The notes under the pieces were generated by a model. That model made no database searches, was not told the origin of the DNA, and was given only the letters and a program-made list of their open reading frames with translations. This document shows, one piece after another, positions 14,761 through 23,997 of a stretch of DNA of 64,000 nt; position 1 is the stretch's first letter; each line of letters begins with the position of its first letter. The stretch is taken from the NCBI GenBank assembly GCA_947522735.1, contig CANNTZ010000002.1:1-64000 (forward strand). Reading direction: 5' to 3'. The translations under genes and the position numbers were made by a program. This DNA is from an uncultured Oscillospiraceae bacterium. Its GTDB lineage: Bacteria > Bacillota > Clostridia > Oscillospirales > Ruminococcaceae.

Positions 14761-15653
14761 CCGATGTGAAAAATGCGCGGCAGCCTGTTCCATCCACGCC
14801 TGATAAAGCGTGCCGCATGGCCACATGCCGCGGCCGCGCCGTATTTTGCCTTATTCAGAAAAAGCGCCCAGACAGAGCCGCCCTGCTCCATCGTGTGCAG
14901 ATCGTCCACCTGTTTTCGATAAAGAGGCGTTTGCGTAAACCTTGTCCCCCAATGGAGCAGATCGGTTTTTACGCCGATATCCTCTGCAAGCGCAAGCCCC
15001 TTGGGCAAATTCAGCCGCATTCGTCCGAGATGCTCCCAATAGCACAGGATCCCCTGCAAATCATGCGGAATCGGCTTGCATCCGTTCAAGGCCATGCCAA
15101 GTGCGACCAGCGGCTCATCCCCTGGCGTTGCGAATTTTCCCTTGAAACGATAAGCTCCATAGTGCGGGACCAGCTCCTGCGCCGTTTCCAGCACCGCTTT
15201 GCACCGCACCGTTTTTCGCATATAATAGATCCCCCCGTGGAGCCCCACCACATAGGAGACCCTCTCCTTCAAGTCCCCCAGATTCTTGTACTCAAACCAG
15301 CCGGTCGTATCGTCCAGCGGCAAAACCCGGCCAAAGCAGGAAAAGTCATCCGCCTCCCGAAACAGCTCGAACAGCCGGTTCAGGTCGCCATAGGCCAGAC
15401 AGTCTGCGTCAATGAAGATGTTCACGTCATACGGTAAAAGCTCGAGCATCTCCAGCTTGTCCAGATAGCTGCGGTGCGCTTGCGAAAAAACGCGCACATC
15501 ATCGAACTCCGCCGTATATCCGTTCTCCTGATCCGCCAGAATCGCAAACGGAAGCGGAGAACTGCAAAACCAGCGGTACGAGTGCAGGAGGTTTGCTGCC
15601 ATTTTATAATACTGTGCGTCGCCGGTGGCGATGGTGACAAAGCCGTGCGTCAT
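14757..15653 (-). CDS. Glycosyltransferase, GT8/glycogenin-like
   Basis: A 298-residue single-domain transferase. It opens FVTIATGDAQYYKMAANLLHSY and has the nucleotide-sugar and metal-binding DADCLAYGDL (DxD type) near residue 82, the fold pattern of GT-A enzymes related to GT8. No membrane helix is seen. AGGAG lies 9 nt before the ATG; its stop overlaps the phosphoesterase start. It probably adds one sugar to the repeating unit; donor and linkage are unknown. Confidence 0.75.
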   Translation of the reverse strand: MTHGFVTIATGDAQYYKMAANLLHSYRWFCSSPLPFAILADQENGYTAEFDDVRVFSQAHRSYLDKLEMLELLPYDVNIFIDADCLAYGDLNRLFELFREADDFSCFGRVLPLDDTTGWFEYKNLGDLKERVSYVVGLHGGIYYMRKTVRCKAVLETAQELVPHYGAYRFKGKFATPGDEPLVALGMALNGCKPIPHDLQGILCYWEHLGRMRLNLPKGLALAEDIGVKTDLLHWGTRFTQTPLYRKQVDDLHTMEQGGSVWALFLNKAKYGAAAACGHAARFIRRGWNRLPRIFHIG

Positions 15654-15659
15654 AAGGTA

Positions 15660-16655
15660 TCACTCCTTAAACCCAAGGATTTTTCGGATTTTGACCAGAT
15701 AGGCGTATGGTCTGACCAGCCTCGGGCAGACCAGTGATAGATACCAGCTAAAGGTATCATAAACGCAGGATCTGCGTATATGCCGCAATGCAGCCAGTTT
15801 GTGGATGCGATACTCCGTGGGAATCCGGTCGGATTGCCTGCTGCCATAAGCGCGAATTACCGTTTTGGCCTGCGCGACCCTTTGGGCGTTTCGCGCCAAT
15901 TCCGCAAGCTCCCGGTCATTTTCCGTATCGAAGAATTGCACGCAGGCTTGAACCGCCCTAACACAATCGAAGCTTTTGACGGAAAAGGGGCGCCCTGTAA
16001 TGCTGTCAGGCCGCGTCCGGTAAAGGTAGAGCTTATCCGGTATAAGACCAACGGCATTTGATCGATAAAGCAACCTCGGTGTTGTCGCGTCATCCTCATG
16101 GATCAGCCCGACCGGATAACGAATCCCGTCAAACAGCCTTGCCGGATATAGCTTTCCCCATGCCATAATGGGCACCTCGCCATCCATGTGATAAATGCTC
16201 AGGCATGCCTCCCGTCCGGTCATTATTTTCAACTGCGTCGCGGCGCACGCATCCACGCATTCGAGCTCGCTCTCATCCGAAAAGGGCCGCATATCGCAGA
16301 CGGCGATATCAACGTTTTCCTGAACAACAGTGTCATGCAGCCTTTTCAGACAGGCGGGCGCAAGCAGGTCGTCACTATCTGCAAACGCAAGATATTCCCC
16401 GGAGGCCGCATCGATTCCGGCGTTTCTTGCCGCGGACAGTCCCCTGTTTTCCTGATGGATTACCCGCACGCGCGGATCCTGTTCCGCATATTCATCACAG
16501 ATTGCTCCGCAGCCGTCCGGCGAACCGTCGTCCACGAGGATCAGCTCAAAATCCGTATAGGTCTGCGCAAGAATACTGTCCACGCATTGACGCAGGTAAG
16601 GCTCTACCTTGTAAACCGGGACTATCACGGATATCGTCGGCATATTGTCATTCAT
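15660..16655 (-). CDS. Family 2 glycosyltransferase
   Basis: A 331-residue GT2 enzyme. It has the usual opening ISVIVPVYKVEPYLRQCVDS, LVDDGSPDG, GLSAARNAGIDAASGEY and FADSDD, where the last Asp pair binds the nucleotide-sugar metal. It overlaps the pyruvyl transferase gene by ATGA. A cytoplasmic sugar-adding enzyme of the polysaccharide operon; its donor cannot be told from sequence. Confidence 0.88.
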   Translation of the reverse strand: MNDNMPTISVIVPVYKVEPYLRQCVDSILAQTYTDFELILVDDGSPDGCGAICDEYAEQDPRVRVIHQENRGLSAARNAGIDAASGEYLAFADSDDLLAPACLKRLHDTVVQENVDIAVCDMRPFSDESELECVDACAATQLKIMTGREACLSIYHMDGEVPIMAWGKLYPARLFDGIRYPVGLIHEDDATTPRLLYRSNAVGLIPDKLYLYRTRPDSITGRPFSVKSFDCVRAVQACVQFFDTENDRELAELARNAQRVAQAKTVIRAYGSRQSDRIPTEYRIHKLAALRHIRRSCVYDTFSWYLSLVCPRLVRPYAYLVKIRKILGFKE

Positions 16656-17710
16656 CCCCTGAAATCCAGAATATCTTTCTTCAAAATTTCCCTGTATGGA
16701 AGCAATGCTTCGTTGTCATATCGGTTTTCGCCCTTCGGCATGTCTGCATACAGCGCCTCTATCTGCTCGGCTGTATCTGCAAAGCGAATATAGTCTAAAT
16801 GGCGAACCCATTCGTAACAGCCGCGCACCTTATGGCTTTTGCTGTTTATCACAATACAAGGAGTTCCCGTGACAGCCGCAAAGATCATCCCGTGAAGCCG
16901 GTCTGTTATAACAAGCTGCGCTCCTCTGAACTCATCGAGCTTTGCCTCCAGCTCTTGTATACGCTTATCCGGTAAAACGCCGTGCTCCAGACACATGTCG
17001 GTATATTTTACCTGCTCGCAAAACAGGCCTTGAGCCGATTTCAGAATTTGCTTTTCATCCTTCTCGCTGCGTGTTTTTTCAAGGTCGCTGCGCAGACAGA
17101 GCAGACACCCTGTTCTGTTTTTTTTCACCTGCGACTTATTCATAAACAGCGCCATATCCGGCACGAGCTTTACATTGCGATATATCCCGCTCATAACGCT
17201 GTAGGAGGTTTGTTCCCTCGCATACAGCAGCAGCGCCGGATGATGCCTGTAGATTCCTTTTGAGCGCTCTAATTCACGGCTGCCCCACTCGGTCTTTTCA
17301 TAAAATACAGTATTCGGAAGACAAAATATAATTGATTTTGGGTTTTCGCGAATTATGCACCGGAACAGCCTCTCCACATTGAACCACAGCGTTCCCATGT
17401 TTCCCCCGCCGTTGACAATGATTTTATGTCCGTTCATAGCTCCGAGCCTATGAAAACGCTTTAACCGGCGCAGCTGTATCGTTGTGAGCTCAATGTATTC
17501 GAGCTTCATCTCCGTCAACAGCTCTGTTGCTGACAGCGCAATCGCATGGTCTCCCAAATTGCCGTGTGACGGAGATAATACAAAGAGAACCGTACTTTCA
17601 TCCGCCTCCTTCAACCGCTTGCATATGTCCTTGACCTCTTTCCATTCTCTATCGGCCTCGTACATACGGCCGTGCAGCCTTCGCAAGGGCATCAGAAAAT
17701 CAGCAGCCAT
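16652..17710 (-). CDS. Polysaccharide pyruvyl transferase family protein
   Basis: A 352-residue protein of the CsaB/PssM-type pyruvyl transferase family, which moves pyruvate from phosphoenolpyruvate onto sugars of surface polymers as a ketal. Recognisable are SPSHGNLGDHAIALSATELL at the N-terminus, IIVNGGGNMGTLW, and TDRLHGMIFAAVTGTP near residue 290. The frame opens at GTG 17716, but GGGGAG sits 8 nt before ATG 17710, which I take as the start. It lies 16 bp after the ABC ATPase gene. Pyruvylation would give the exported polymer a negative charge. Confidence 0.88.
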   Translation of the reverse strand: MAADFLMPLRRLHGRMYEADREWKEVKDICKRLKEADESTVLFVLSPSHGNLGDHAIALSATELLTEMKLEYIELTTIQLRRLKRFHRLGAMNGHKIIVNGGGNMGTLWFNVERLFRCIIRENPKSIIFCLPNTVFYEKTEWGSRELERSKGIYRHHPALLLYAREQTSYSVMSGIYRNVKLVPDMALFMNKSQVKKNRTGCLLCLRSDLEKTRSEKDEKQILKSAQGLFCEQVKYTDMCLEHGVLPDKRIQELEAKLDEFRGAQLVITDRLHGMIFAAVTGTPCIVINSKSHKVRGCYEWVRHLDYIRFADTAEQIEALYADMPKGENRYDNEALLPYREILKKDILDFRG

Positions 17711-17726
17711 AAACACAGCTCCCCTC

Positions 17727-18998
17727 TCAGCCGATCGTTATTTCCGGGAACATCATATATCCCCACCAGGTATGGTTCCACGCCATGTTGTTGTTTTCCC
17801 GGTTGCCCTGCCCCTTCTCAAAGGCAAACGCCTCCTCCACCACGTCGTGCATCTGGTTTGCTCCAAATTGGTTCACCGAGTAAGCGGTCAGCTTCACAAG
17901 ATACTTTCCGGGCGCAAGCCAATCTATCAGCAGTGTCAAAGCGATTTCATTTTCCCCGGCATCCGCCATGATGGAGGGACTGGAGGTTGCAAGACCAACC
18001 ACCGTTTTATCGGCAGCCTCCACGGTCATGCGGAATGCCATATTCTCGACCGGCACCCTTGCTTTATATGAAACCCTCACATGAACCGGCTCTTTTCCGG
18101 TGTATACGGCAGTATCCTTGTCCAGCAGCGAGACCGTGCAAATATGTATCCGGCCGTCCATGATGGCGTGAGTCCGCTTTGCTTCCGAGCAATCGTTGAC
18201 AAGCGCCGGCGCTCTGGTCATATCCGAGTAGAGCTCAATCGCCCTCTCCACATTTCCGTCAAACATGAGCCTTCCGTGATCCAGCACGATGCAGCGTGTG
18301 CAAAGCTGACGGATGGTGTTCATATTATGGCTGACATAGAGCACGGTGCGTCCCCCGGAGCCTGCGGCGTCGCCCATTTTGCCAAGGCATTTCTGCTGGA
18401 ACTTCATATCGCCCACGGCCAAAACCTCATCCATGACCATGATCTCGCTGTCCAGATGCGCGGCCACAGCAAAAGCCAGCTTGACATACATGCCGCTGGA
18501 ATAGCGCTTGACCGGCGTGTCGATGAATTTTTCCATCTCCGCGAACTCGACGATCCGGTCAAACTTGCTATCGATCTCCGCCCTTGTCATGCCCAGAATC
18601 GCGCCGTTCATGTAGACGTTTTCCCGCCCGGTCAGCTCCGGATGGAAGCCGGTTCCAACCTCCAGCATGGAGGCGATGCGGCCGTTATAGCTGACGGTTC
18701 CCCTCGTCGGCGCGGTGACGCGGGAAAGCAGCTTCAAAAGCGTGGATTTGCCCGCGCCGTTGTGACCTATGATCCCCAGCGCCTCGCCCTTTTTCACCTC
18801 AAAGGACACGTCGTCCAGCGCAAGGAACCTTTCTCCCCCATGCGCCGCCGTGTCGGAGCCGATCTTGCTGTTGGGGTCCTCCCTGCCCTTTATCCGCGCC
18901 ATCCAGCTTTGCAGATCTCCCCGCAGCGTGCCGCCGCCAATCGCACCTAAACGGTATTCCTTGGAGACATGCTCGATTTTGATTGCAATTTCATCCAT
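17727..18998 (-). CDS. Polysaccharide ABC exporter ATPase (Wzt/TagH-like) with C-terminal domain
   Basis: A 423-residue ATPase. The nucleotide-binding domain carries Walker A GHNGAGKST, signature YSSGMYVKLAFA and Walker B VMDEVLAVGD, all typical of Wzt/TagH. A C-terminal beta-rich domain of about 170 residues follows, similar in position to the Wzt domain that recognises the finished glycan. GAGG lies 7 nt before the ATG. Together with the permease encoded just upstream it forms the exporter of this cluster. The C-terminal domain suggests selection of an end-modified polymer. Confidence 0.92.
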   Translation of the reverse strand: MDEIAIKIEHVSKEYRLGAIGGGTLRGDLQSWMARIKGREDPNSKIGSDTAAHGGERFLALDDVSFEVKKGEALGIIGHNGAGKSTLLKLLSRVTAPTRGTVSYNGRIASMLEVGTGFHPELTGRENVYMNGAILGMTRAEIDSKFDRIVEFAEMEKFIDTPVKRYSSGMYVKLAFAVAAHLDSEIMVMDEVLAVGDMKFQQKCLGKMGDAAGSGGRTVLYVSHNMNTIRQLCTRCIVLDHGRLMFDGNVERAIELYSDMTRAPALVNDCSEAKRTHAIMDGRIHICTVSLLDKDTAVYTGKEPVHVRVSYKARVPVENMAFRMTVEAADKTVVGLATSSPSIMADAGENEIALTLLIDWLAPGKYLVKLTAYSVNQFGANQMHDVVEEAFAFEKGQGNRENNNMAWNHTWWGYMMFPEITIG

Positions 18999-19007
18999 AA
19001 GCTTTCC

Positions 19008-19868
19008 TCAGACCGTATCCATAAATGTTTTTTCCACCCGGCTGAACATCACCACGCCAATAAACAGGATCACGAGAGTAGTTCCCCAGCCGGCTAAATA
19101 ATAGCTCCACTCAACCGCTCCGGTTCCCAGATAGGCATAGCGGAACAGGTTGATGATGGGCGAGATCGGGTTGCACATATACAGCGCGTGCCACCTGCCG
19201 CCGGGAGCAAGGGCGGCGAAGCGAAACATATCGTAGGCAATTGGCGAGCCATACATCCAGAGCTGCACGCCGAAGCCCACCAGCATGGCGAGGTCGCGGT
19301 ATTTCGTCGTCAGTGCGGAGATGATGATGCCGCAGCCAAGGCTCAGTATGGCGAGCTGGAGCACGATGAGCGGCGTCATAAGCATCCACAGGTTCGGACA
19401 GACTCCCTGTCCCGTGACGGCATAGTAAACAAGAAATATCACCAGAAAGCCATATTGAATGGCAAGGCTGATGAGCTCGGAAAGCACAGTGGAGATCGGC
19501 ATGACGAGGCGCGGGAAATAGACCTTACCCATCGTGGCGCTGTTGGCGACGAAGGTGTTCGCCGTCTGTGTCAGGCAGTTGGAGAAGTATGTCCACAGAA
19601 CCGTGCCGGAAAGATAGAAAACGAAGGACGGCATCCCCTGCGGCGCAAGCCCGGCGATGTTGCCGAACACCAGCGTGAACACAACGGTTGTCAGCAACGG
19701 CTGTATGACGGCCCACAGCGGGCCGAGGATCGTCTGCTTGTATTTTGACACGAAATTTCGCCTCACAAACAGCAGGATCAGGTCGCGATAAGCGAAAACC
19801 TCTTTGATATGCAGGTCAAACCAGCCGCTTTTCGGCTTGATGACCGTGGTAAAACGCTGTTCTTCCAT
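19008..19868 (-). CDS. Polysaccharide ABC exporter permease (Wzm/TagG-like)
   Basis: A 286-residue ABC-2-type permease with six predicted membrane helices. The family segment FVSKYKQTILGPLWAVIQPL follows an N-terminal amphipathic stretch. AGGAG precedes the ATG at 5 nt. It pairs with the Wzt-like ATPase 9 bp downstream. Polymers are exported from the cytoplasm after being completed on a lipid carrier. Confidence 0.92.
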   Translation of the reverse strand: MEEQRFTTVIKPKSGWFDLHIKEVFAYRDLILLFVRRNFVSKYKQTILGPLWAVIQPLLTTVVFTLVFGNIAGLAPQGMPSFVFYLSGTVLWTYFSNCLTQTANTFVANSATMGKVYFPRLVMPISTVLSELISLAIQYGFLVIFLVYYAVTGQGVCPNLWMLMTPLIVLQLAILSLGCGIIISALTTKYRDLAMLVGFGVQLWMYGSPIAYDMFRFAALAPGGRWHALYMCNPISPIINLFRYAYLGTGAVEWSYYLAGWGTTLVILFIGVVMFSRVEKTFMDTV

Positions 19869-19882
19869 AGTGACTCCTTTTG

Positions 19883-21055
19883 TTACAGCAGAGCATACAG
19901 CTTTTGCAATATTGCGGCGTTATCGCGTTCAAAAGCATGGCTGCGCAGCGCAGCGCGGAAGGCGTTGCGCTGCTCCGGCGCGTGGTAAAGCCGCTTCACT
20001 GCTTCGGCAAGCGACGCCGCCTCCGGCTCGCAGAGCAGACCGGTCCGGCCGCTCTCTATCTGTTCCTCGGCGGCATTTCGGGTCGCCAGAATTGGCGCCG
20101 CCAGCAGCCGCGCCTCCAGAACCGTGACGCAATGCCCCTCAAACCGGCTGGGCTGCACATACAAATCCGCCTGTCGTATGTAGGGATACGGATTATCCTG
20201 CATTCCCAGCAGCGTAACACGCTCCTCCAGCCCAAGCGCATGGAGCTGCTCCCGCAGAGCAGCCTCCTCCGGCCCTCCGCCGATAATCCACCAGTGGATA
20301 TTGGCGTAACCGTCCCGTACCAGTCTTGTGCAGGCCTCAACGGCAAGGTCCATGCCCTTGGCGTAAGACAGCCGCCCGCAGGATACGATATTGAACCGCT
20401 CCTTTGGAAAAACCGTTTTCGGCTCTTCAAGGCTCTTTTCCCTCACGCCTGCAATATCGATCAGATTATTGACTGCGATGATTTTTTCCGCGTATTGCGG
20501 GCGATACCTCCTAAGCTTTTCCGCAAGAGCCTCCGACACGGCGACAATCTTTTCCGCTTTTAGATAGCCATATATATCGTGATACTCCCGCCGCATTGCG
20601 CCGTGATGATAAAACATCAGAAAGCGGTCTGCGCAGACTGCGCGAACGGCTGTCTCCGCCGCTCGGTCGCTGTAAATAACCGCCGTATCAAAATGCTCGC
20701 CGTCAAGCCGCTTTTTCACATAGGCGGCATAGAGCCCTGCCTCCGGCGCGCGCAGTGCAAGCCGCAGCATACGCCATATCAGACGCCGCAGCCCCGAGGC
20801 GTTTTGCGGCTCCTCCATGAGGTTGTACATCCGCTTATGGCGGTATGCGTCCGGGAATGTCGCCGGATGCTGCCGGTCAGCGACAAGCAGGCGGCACTTT
20901 TGTGTGATGCGCCCTGCCATTTCCTGACTGTCGCGCAGGATCAGGCAGGTTGCGTCGTATTTGTCATAGTCCAGACGGTTCAGCAGATTTACCAGCGCCG
21001 TCTCGATCCCGCCGATCCATAGGGCCTCCGTGATGAAGATGAGCTTCTTTTTCAT
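19883..21055 (-). CDS. Family 4 glycosyltransferase
   Basis: A 390-residue GT-B enzyme. The N-terminal glycine loop reads WIGGIETALVNLLNRLDY, and the C-terminal half has VSCGRLSYAKGMDLAVEA, WWIIGGGPEEAALREQ and PSRFEGHCVTVLEARLL with the E-x7-E type donor site. A retaining cytoplasmic transferase of the polysaccharide operon. Its start overlaps the stop of the Stealth gene (ATGA). The donor is unknown. Confidence 0.9.
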   Translation of the reverse strand: MKKKLIFITEALWIGGIETALVNLLNRLDYDKYDATCLILRDSQEMAGRITQKCRLLVADRQHPATFPDAYRHKRMYNLMEEPQNASGLRRLIWRMLRLALRAPEAGLYAAYVKKRLDGEHFDTAVIYSDRAAETAVRAVCADRFLMFYHHGAMRREYHDIYGYLKAEKIVAVSEALAEKLRRYRPQYAEKIIAVNNLIDIAGVREKSLEEPKTVFPKERFNIVSCGRLSYAKGMDLAVEACTRLVRDGYANIHWWIIGGGPEEAALREQLHALGLEERVTLLGMQDNPYPYIRQADLYVQPSRFEGHCVTVLEARLLAAPILATRNAAEEQIESGRTGLLCEPEAASLAEAVKRLYHAPEQRNAFRAALRSHAFERDNAAILQKLYALL

Positions 21056-22053
21056 AATTCAAACCCGCTCTTCTCCGGCAAAATCATCTCGAATGCGCCC
21101 TGTAGTCGTGCAGACAGCTTTTCAAAATCCACCGGCTCCTCCGGGTCGTTTATGCAGAGCATATCGTGGCTCTGCTCCCGAATGATACTACACAGCTCAT
21201 CCACCGTGCTCTCGTCGGCGCAAAGCACTGCATTGTCCGTGTTATACGGTGCAAACTGTCCGCTTGCCACCTGCCACCACAGGCACACCCACTGGTTAAC
21301 ATCCTCCGCACTGCGGAAGCGGTGAGCCGTGGTGCGCGCCAGCAGCTCCGGCTCGGTGTTCCAGACAGCCTCGAAGGTGCTTTTGCAATACGCCGCCGGG
21401 GCGTGCAGGTTTCTGAAGCCGGTAAATCGGCTTGGAAACAGCTTTTCCAAGGCCCTGGTGCGGATGTTGTCCTGCCAGCGGTAGGCGCGGTCGACATATC
21501 TTCTCCCGTATTTTTTCACCTGCTCACGCTTGTCAAAATGCGCGTTGACGACGCCCAGACCGTTTACCGCCGCGTGCTGCCATATGCCGATGCTTCCGAC
21601 AAGCTCTATAGGATGCTCTCCGCCGCAGGTGCAGGGCAGACCGTCCCGGAAAAACGCCGTCTTCGGCGCCGGGCGGAGCAGGAACATATCGTCGTTGAAG
21701 TATACAAAGCGCTCCGCAAGCCCCGGGATGCGGTGCATATTCATCTCGATGGCGTGGGAGCTGAAGGTTGGCAGCGCTTCCTGCGGCATGAAATCCTCAT
21801 GCCGCACATGGTGCAGCTTGGGATGCTTCAGGTTCAAAAATGCCGGGAAGTGCCCACAGGTGACAAAATGGATCCTCCGCACCCACGGCGCAAACCTCTC
21901 CGCCGCACGGAACCAGTAGGGCATCAGCCCCCAATCCCGAAAACGGTTGGGCGCGTTGCTGCCGTCCTGCGTTTTCCCCTGATATTTTGCCTTTTCCCTC
22001 TGCCAGACAGGATCGTTTCCGTCCACCCACAGGACGACAAAATCTATCTCCAT
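21052..22053 (-). CDS. Stealth-family capsular sugar-phosphate transferase
   Basis: A 333-residue Stealth protein with its conserved regions in order: IDFVVLWVDGNDPVW (residues 3-17), RFRDWGLMPYWFRAAERF with RRIHFVTCG, then LPTFSSHAIEMNMHRIPGL and FVYFNDDMFL, and late NLHAPAAYCKSTFEAVW. Bacterial members are hexose-1-phosphate transferases that build phosphodiester-linked capsules and are related to the GlcNAc-1-phosphotransferase of eukaryotes. Thus the polymer probably contains sugar-phosphate bonds. AAGGAGG lies 7 nt before the ATG. It overlaps the next gene by 4 bp. Confidence 0.92.
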   Translation of the reverse strand: MEIDFVVLWVDGNDPVWQREKAKYQGKTQDGSNAPNRFRDWGLMPYWFRAAERFAPWVRRIHFVTCGHFPAFLNLKHPKLHHVRHEDFMPQEALPTFSSHAIEMNMHRIPGLAERFVYFNDDMFLLRPAPKTAFFRDGLPCTCGGEHPIELVGSIGIWQHAAVNGLGVVNAHFDKREQVKKYGRRYVDRAYRWQDNIRTRALEKLFPSRFTGFRNLHAPAAYCKSTFEAVWNTEPELLARTTAHRFRSAEDVNQWVCLWWQVASGQFAPYNTDNAVLCADESTVDELCSIIREQSHDMLCINDPEEPVDFEKLSARLQGAFEMILPEKSGFEL

Positions 22054-22054
22054 A

Positions 22055-23017
22055 TCAAAGCCTCCTTAAAGCGGCCCTTTTCCCGGCCAACACCGGACAA
22101 AAGCGATTTACGACAAGGATCAGCGCCGCTTCCACGGCGGCAATCAGGAGAAACGCCCCGATCACCCAAAGCGGGCTGCCGCTTCCGGAGACGGTATACA
22201 GCACAAGCTGGTGCGTTCCCATAACAGTCAGCGCGTTTTCGCCGATTTTGGCGGGCCATTTTCACGGAATCAGACGGGCGATGCCCATCGTAAAATATGC
22301 GCCGCAGACGCCGCTTACGAGGTATAATGGCGGGCTGGCCAATACCCCGTTATAAAAGCTGTTTTCCGGCGACAGCTTGAAGCAGACTCCGGCGCACACC
22401 GCCGTCAAAAAAAGGGCACAGCCGATTTTTCACCATTTGAAGCTCTCAAGCGGCTTTTTCGGCAAATTTCCGGTCAGCATGAATGCAAATCCCAATATCC
22501 CGCGGAACAGCAGTCTCCAGATATGTCCCGCCGGCACAAAATGCAGCGACATGCAGAGCACAGCCCCAATGACGCTCCATGCAGCTTTGTGCGGAAAGCG
22601 GATATACAGATAATACAGCACGCACGCCAGAAGCATCGCCGGTAAAAACCAGTCCGCGCCGACGTTGCAGCGCAGGGTCAGCATCAGCTTGAAGCATTCC
22701 GGAATAGAGACGGAATGAAGGACAAAGCGCTTATAAGCAATCGCCACGCACTCAAAAAACAGGTACGGCACAAGAAGCGTCCTTGTCTTGTGGATGAAAT
22801 ACTCACCGACCGTGCGGCTTCTCCACTTCCCGCCGTCGGTCAGCATTCCCGACAACAGGAAAAATGCAGGCATGTGAAAGGAATTGATCCATTCCTGCGC
22901 CAGAACATACGGGAGGACGTCATATCGCAGATTTGCAGAGCCCAGTATTTGTCCCAGCACAACCAACGTGATGAGAATGGCGCGGGTTGTGTCGATGCAG
23001 CGCAGGCGACCGGTCAC
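22055..23017 (-). pseudogene. Acyltransferase-3 family gene interrupted by two in-frame TGA codons
   Basis: The frame starts at GTG 23017 (overlapping the preceding GT2 stop) as MTGRLRCIDTTRAILITL, an acyltransferase-3 opening. It runs 195 codons to TGA at 22430-22432. The same frame then continues as KIGCALFLTAVCAGVC and so on for 55 codons to a second TGA at 22262-22264. It resumes KWPAKIGENALTVMGTHQLV and ends at 22055. Total 321 codons, a normal length for membrane O-acyltransferases, with continuous hydrophobic helices. Both stops sit before AAA and each could come from CGA by one C-to-T change. Other genes here use TGA as stop, so general recoding is unlikely. It is probably a recently decayed polysaccharide O-acetyltransferase. 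Confidence 0.82.
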
Positions 23018-23997
23018 TCAGACGCACCTGCCTTGTATCGCTGATACGCCCGGCTGCTTTTGACTGCAACGGCGAGCCTGTGGCGCAGTTGTGTTTTCCT
23101 GTTTTGCAGATATATCCCAAGCGGGCTTCCCATCTTTATGGACGCATACGGGCTTTGGTAATGCTCCGCAATCATCTCGCGTATTTCTGAGAGCGGCGCA
23201 TAATAGAGCTTTTGCCGCAGCAGCATTTTATAGATGCCTGCGGCCTCCTTTTCGGAAATGCCAAGCGCTCTCATGCTTTGCTCAAACGGCTGCATATATC
23301 CTGCCAGATCAGAAATCCCCTTCAGCCGCCGATATGCTCCCCTCTCATCCTCCGCCTGTCTGTAGCGATACACCGTTTCCGGCAGGGAATAAATGCTCCG
23401 GCAGAACGGCAGCAGCTCCAACACAAACAGAAAATCCTCCAGCAGCGTCATATCCTCATGAAAGCGCACGCCGGACTCAAGCAGCTTTTTCCGGCGGTAA
23501 AGCTTGTTCCAAACAGGAGTCAGCGCATTGCAGGCATAAAATTCCTGAAAGCGGGCTTTCAGCTTCTCGGGCGTCAGCATTCCGTCAAAATGCGGAACCA
23601 GCCTCCTCCTGCTGTACAGCCTGCCGCGGTGGTAATAGTCAAAGCTCATGCCGAAGATCATTAGATCCGGCTGTTGTCGGAGCGTGATATCGACCGCATG
23701 AGACAGCGCTCCGTCATCCACCGTGTCATCCGCATCCACAAACCATAGATAATCGCCCTGAGCCTCGTCGAGCCCACGGTTACGGGCGGCGGAAACTCCG
23801 GCATTTGACTGATGTATGCAGCGCAGCTCCGGATGCCGGGTGCAAAGCTCATCGCAAAGCGCCGCTGTGCCGTCCGTGGAGCCGTCGTCGACGAGAAGAA
23901 GCTCGTAATCCGAAAGCCCCGACGCGCAGATGCTGTTCACGGTGGCTTCCAGCGTTTTCACGCAGTTATAGCACGGGATGACGACGCTGAAGGTCAC
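23014..23997 (-). CDS. Family 2 glycosyltransferase
   Basis: A 327-residue GT2 enzyme with FSVVIPCYNCVKTLEATVNS, LLVDDGSTDG, GVSAARNRGLDEAQGDY and FVDADD. The start is GTG 23997 with GGGAGG at 7 nt and overlaps the stop of the EpsG gene (GTGA). The C-terminal part is basic and tyrosine-rich, as in many membrane-peripheral GT2 enzymes. It is a polysaccharide repeat-unit enzyme; the donor is not known. Confidence 0.88.
   Translation of the reverse strand: MTFSVVIPCYNCVKTLEATVNSICASGLSDYELLLVDDGSTDGTAALCDELCTRHPELRCIHQSNAGVSAARNRGLDEAQGDYLWFVDADDTVDDGALSHAVDITLRQQPDLMIFGMSFDYYHRGRLYSRRRLVPHFDGMLTPEKLKARFQEFYACNALTPVWNKLYRRKKLLESGVRFHEDMTLLEDFLFVLELLPFCRSIYSLPETVYRYRQAEDERGAYRRLKGISDLAGYMQPFEQSMRALGISEKEAAGIYKMLLRQKLYYAPLSEIREMIAEHYQSPYASIKMGSPLGIYLQNRKTQLRHRLAVAVKSSRAYQRYKAGASE

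Noticed and set aside
22055..23017. Reassignment of TGA to an amino acid in this organism
   Set aside because: Many intact genes here end in TGA with ATGA overlaps, and their lengths match their families, so TGA is a normal stop.
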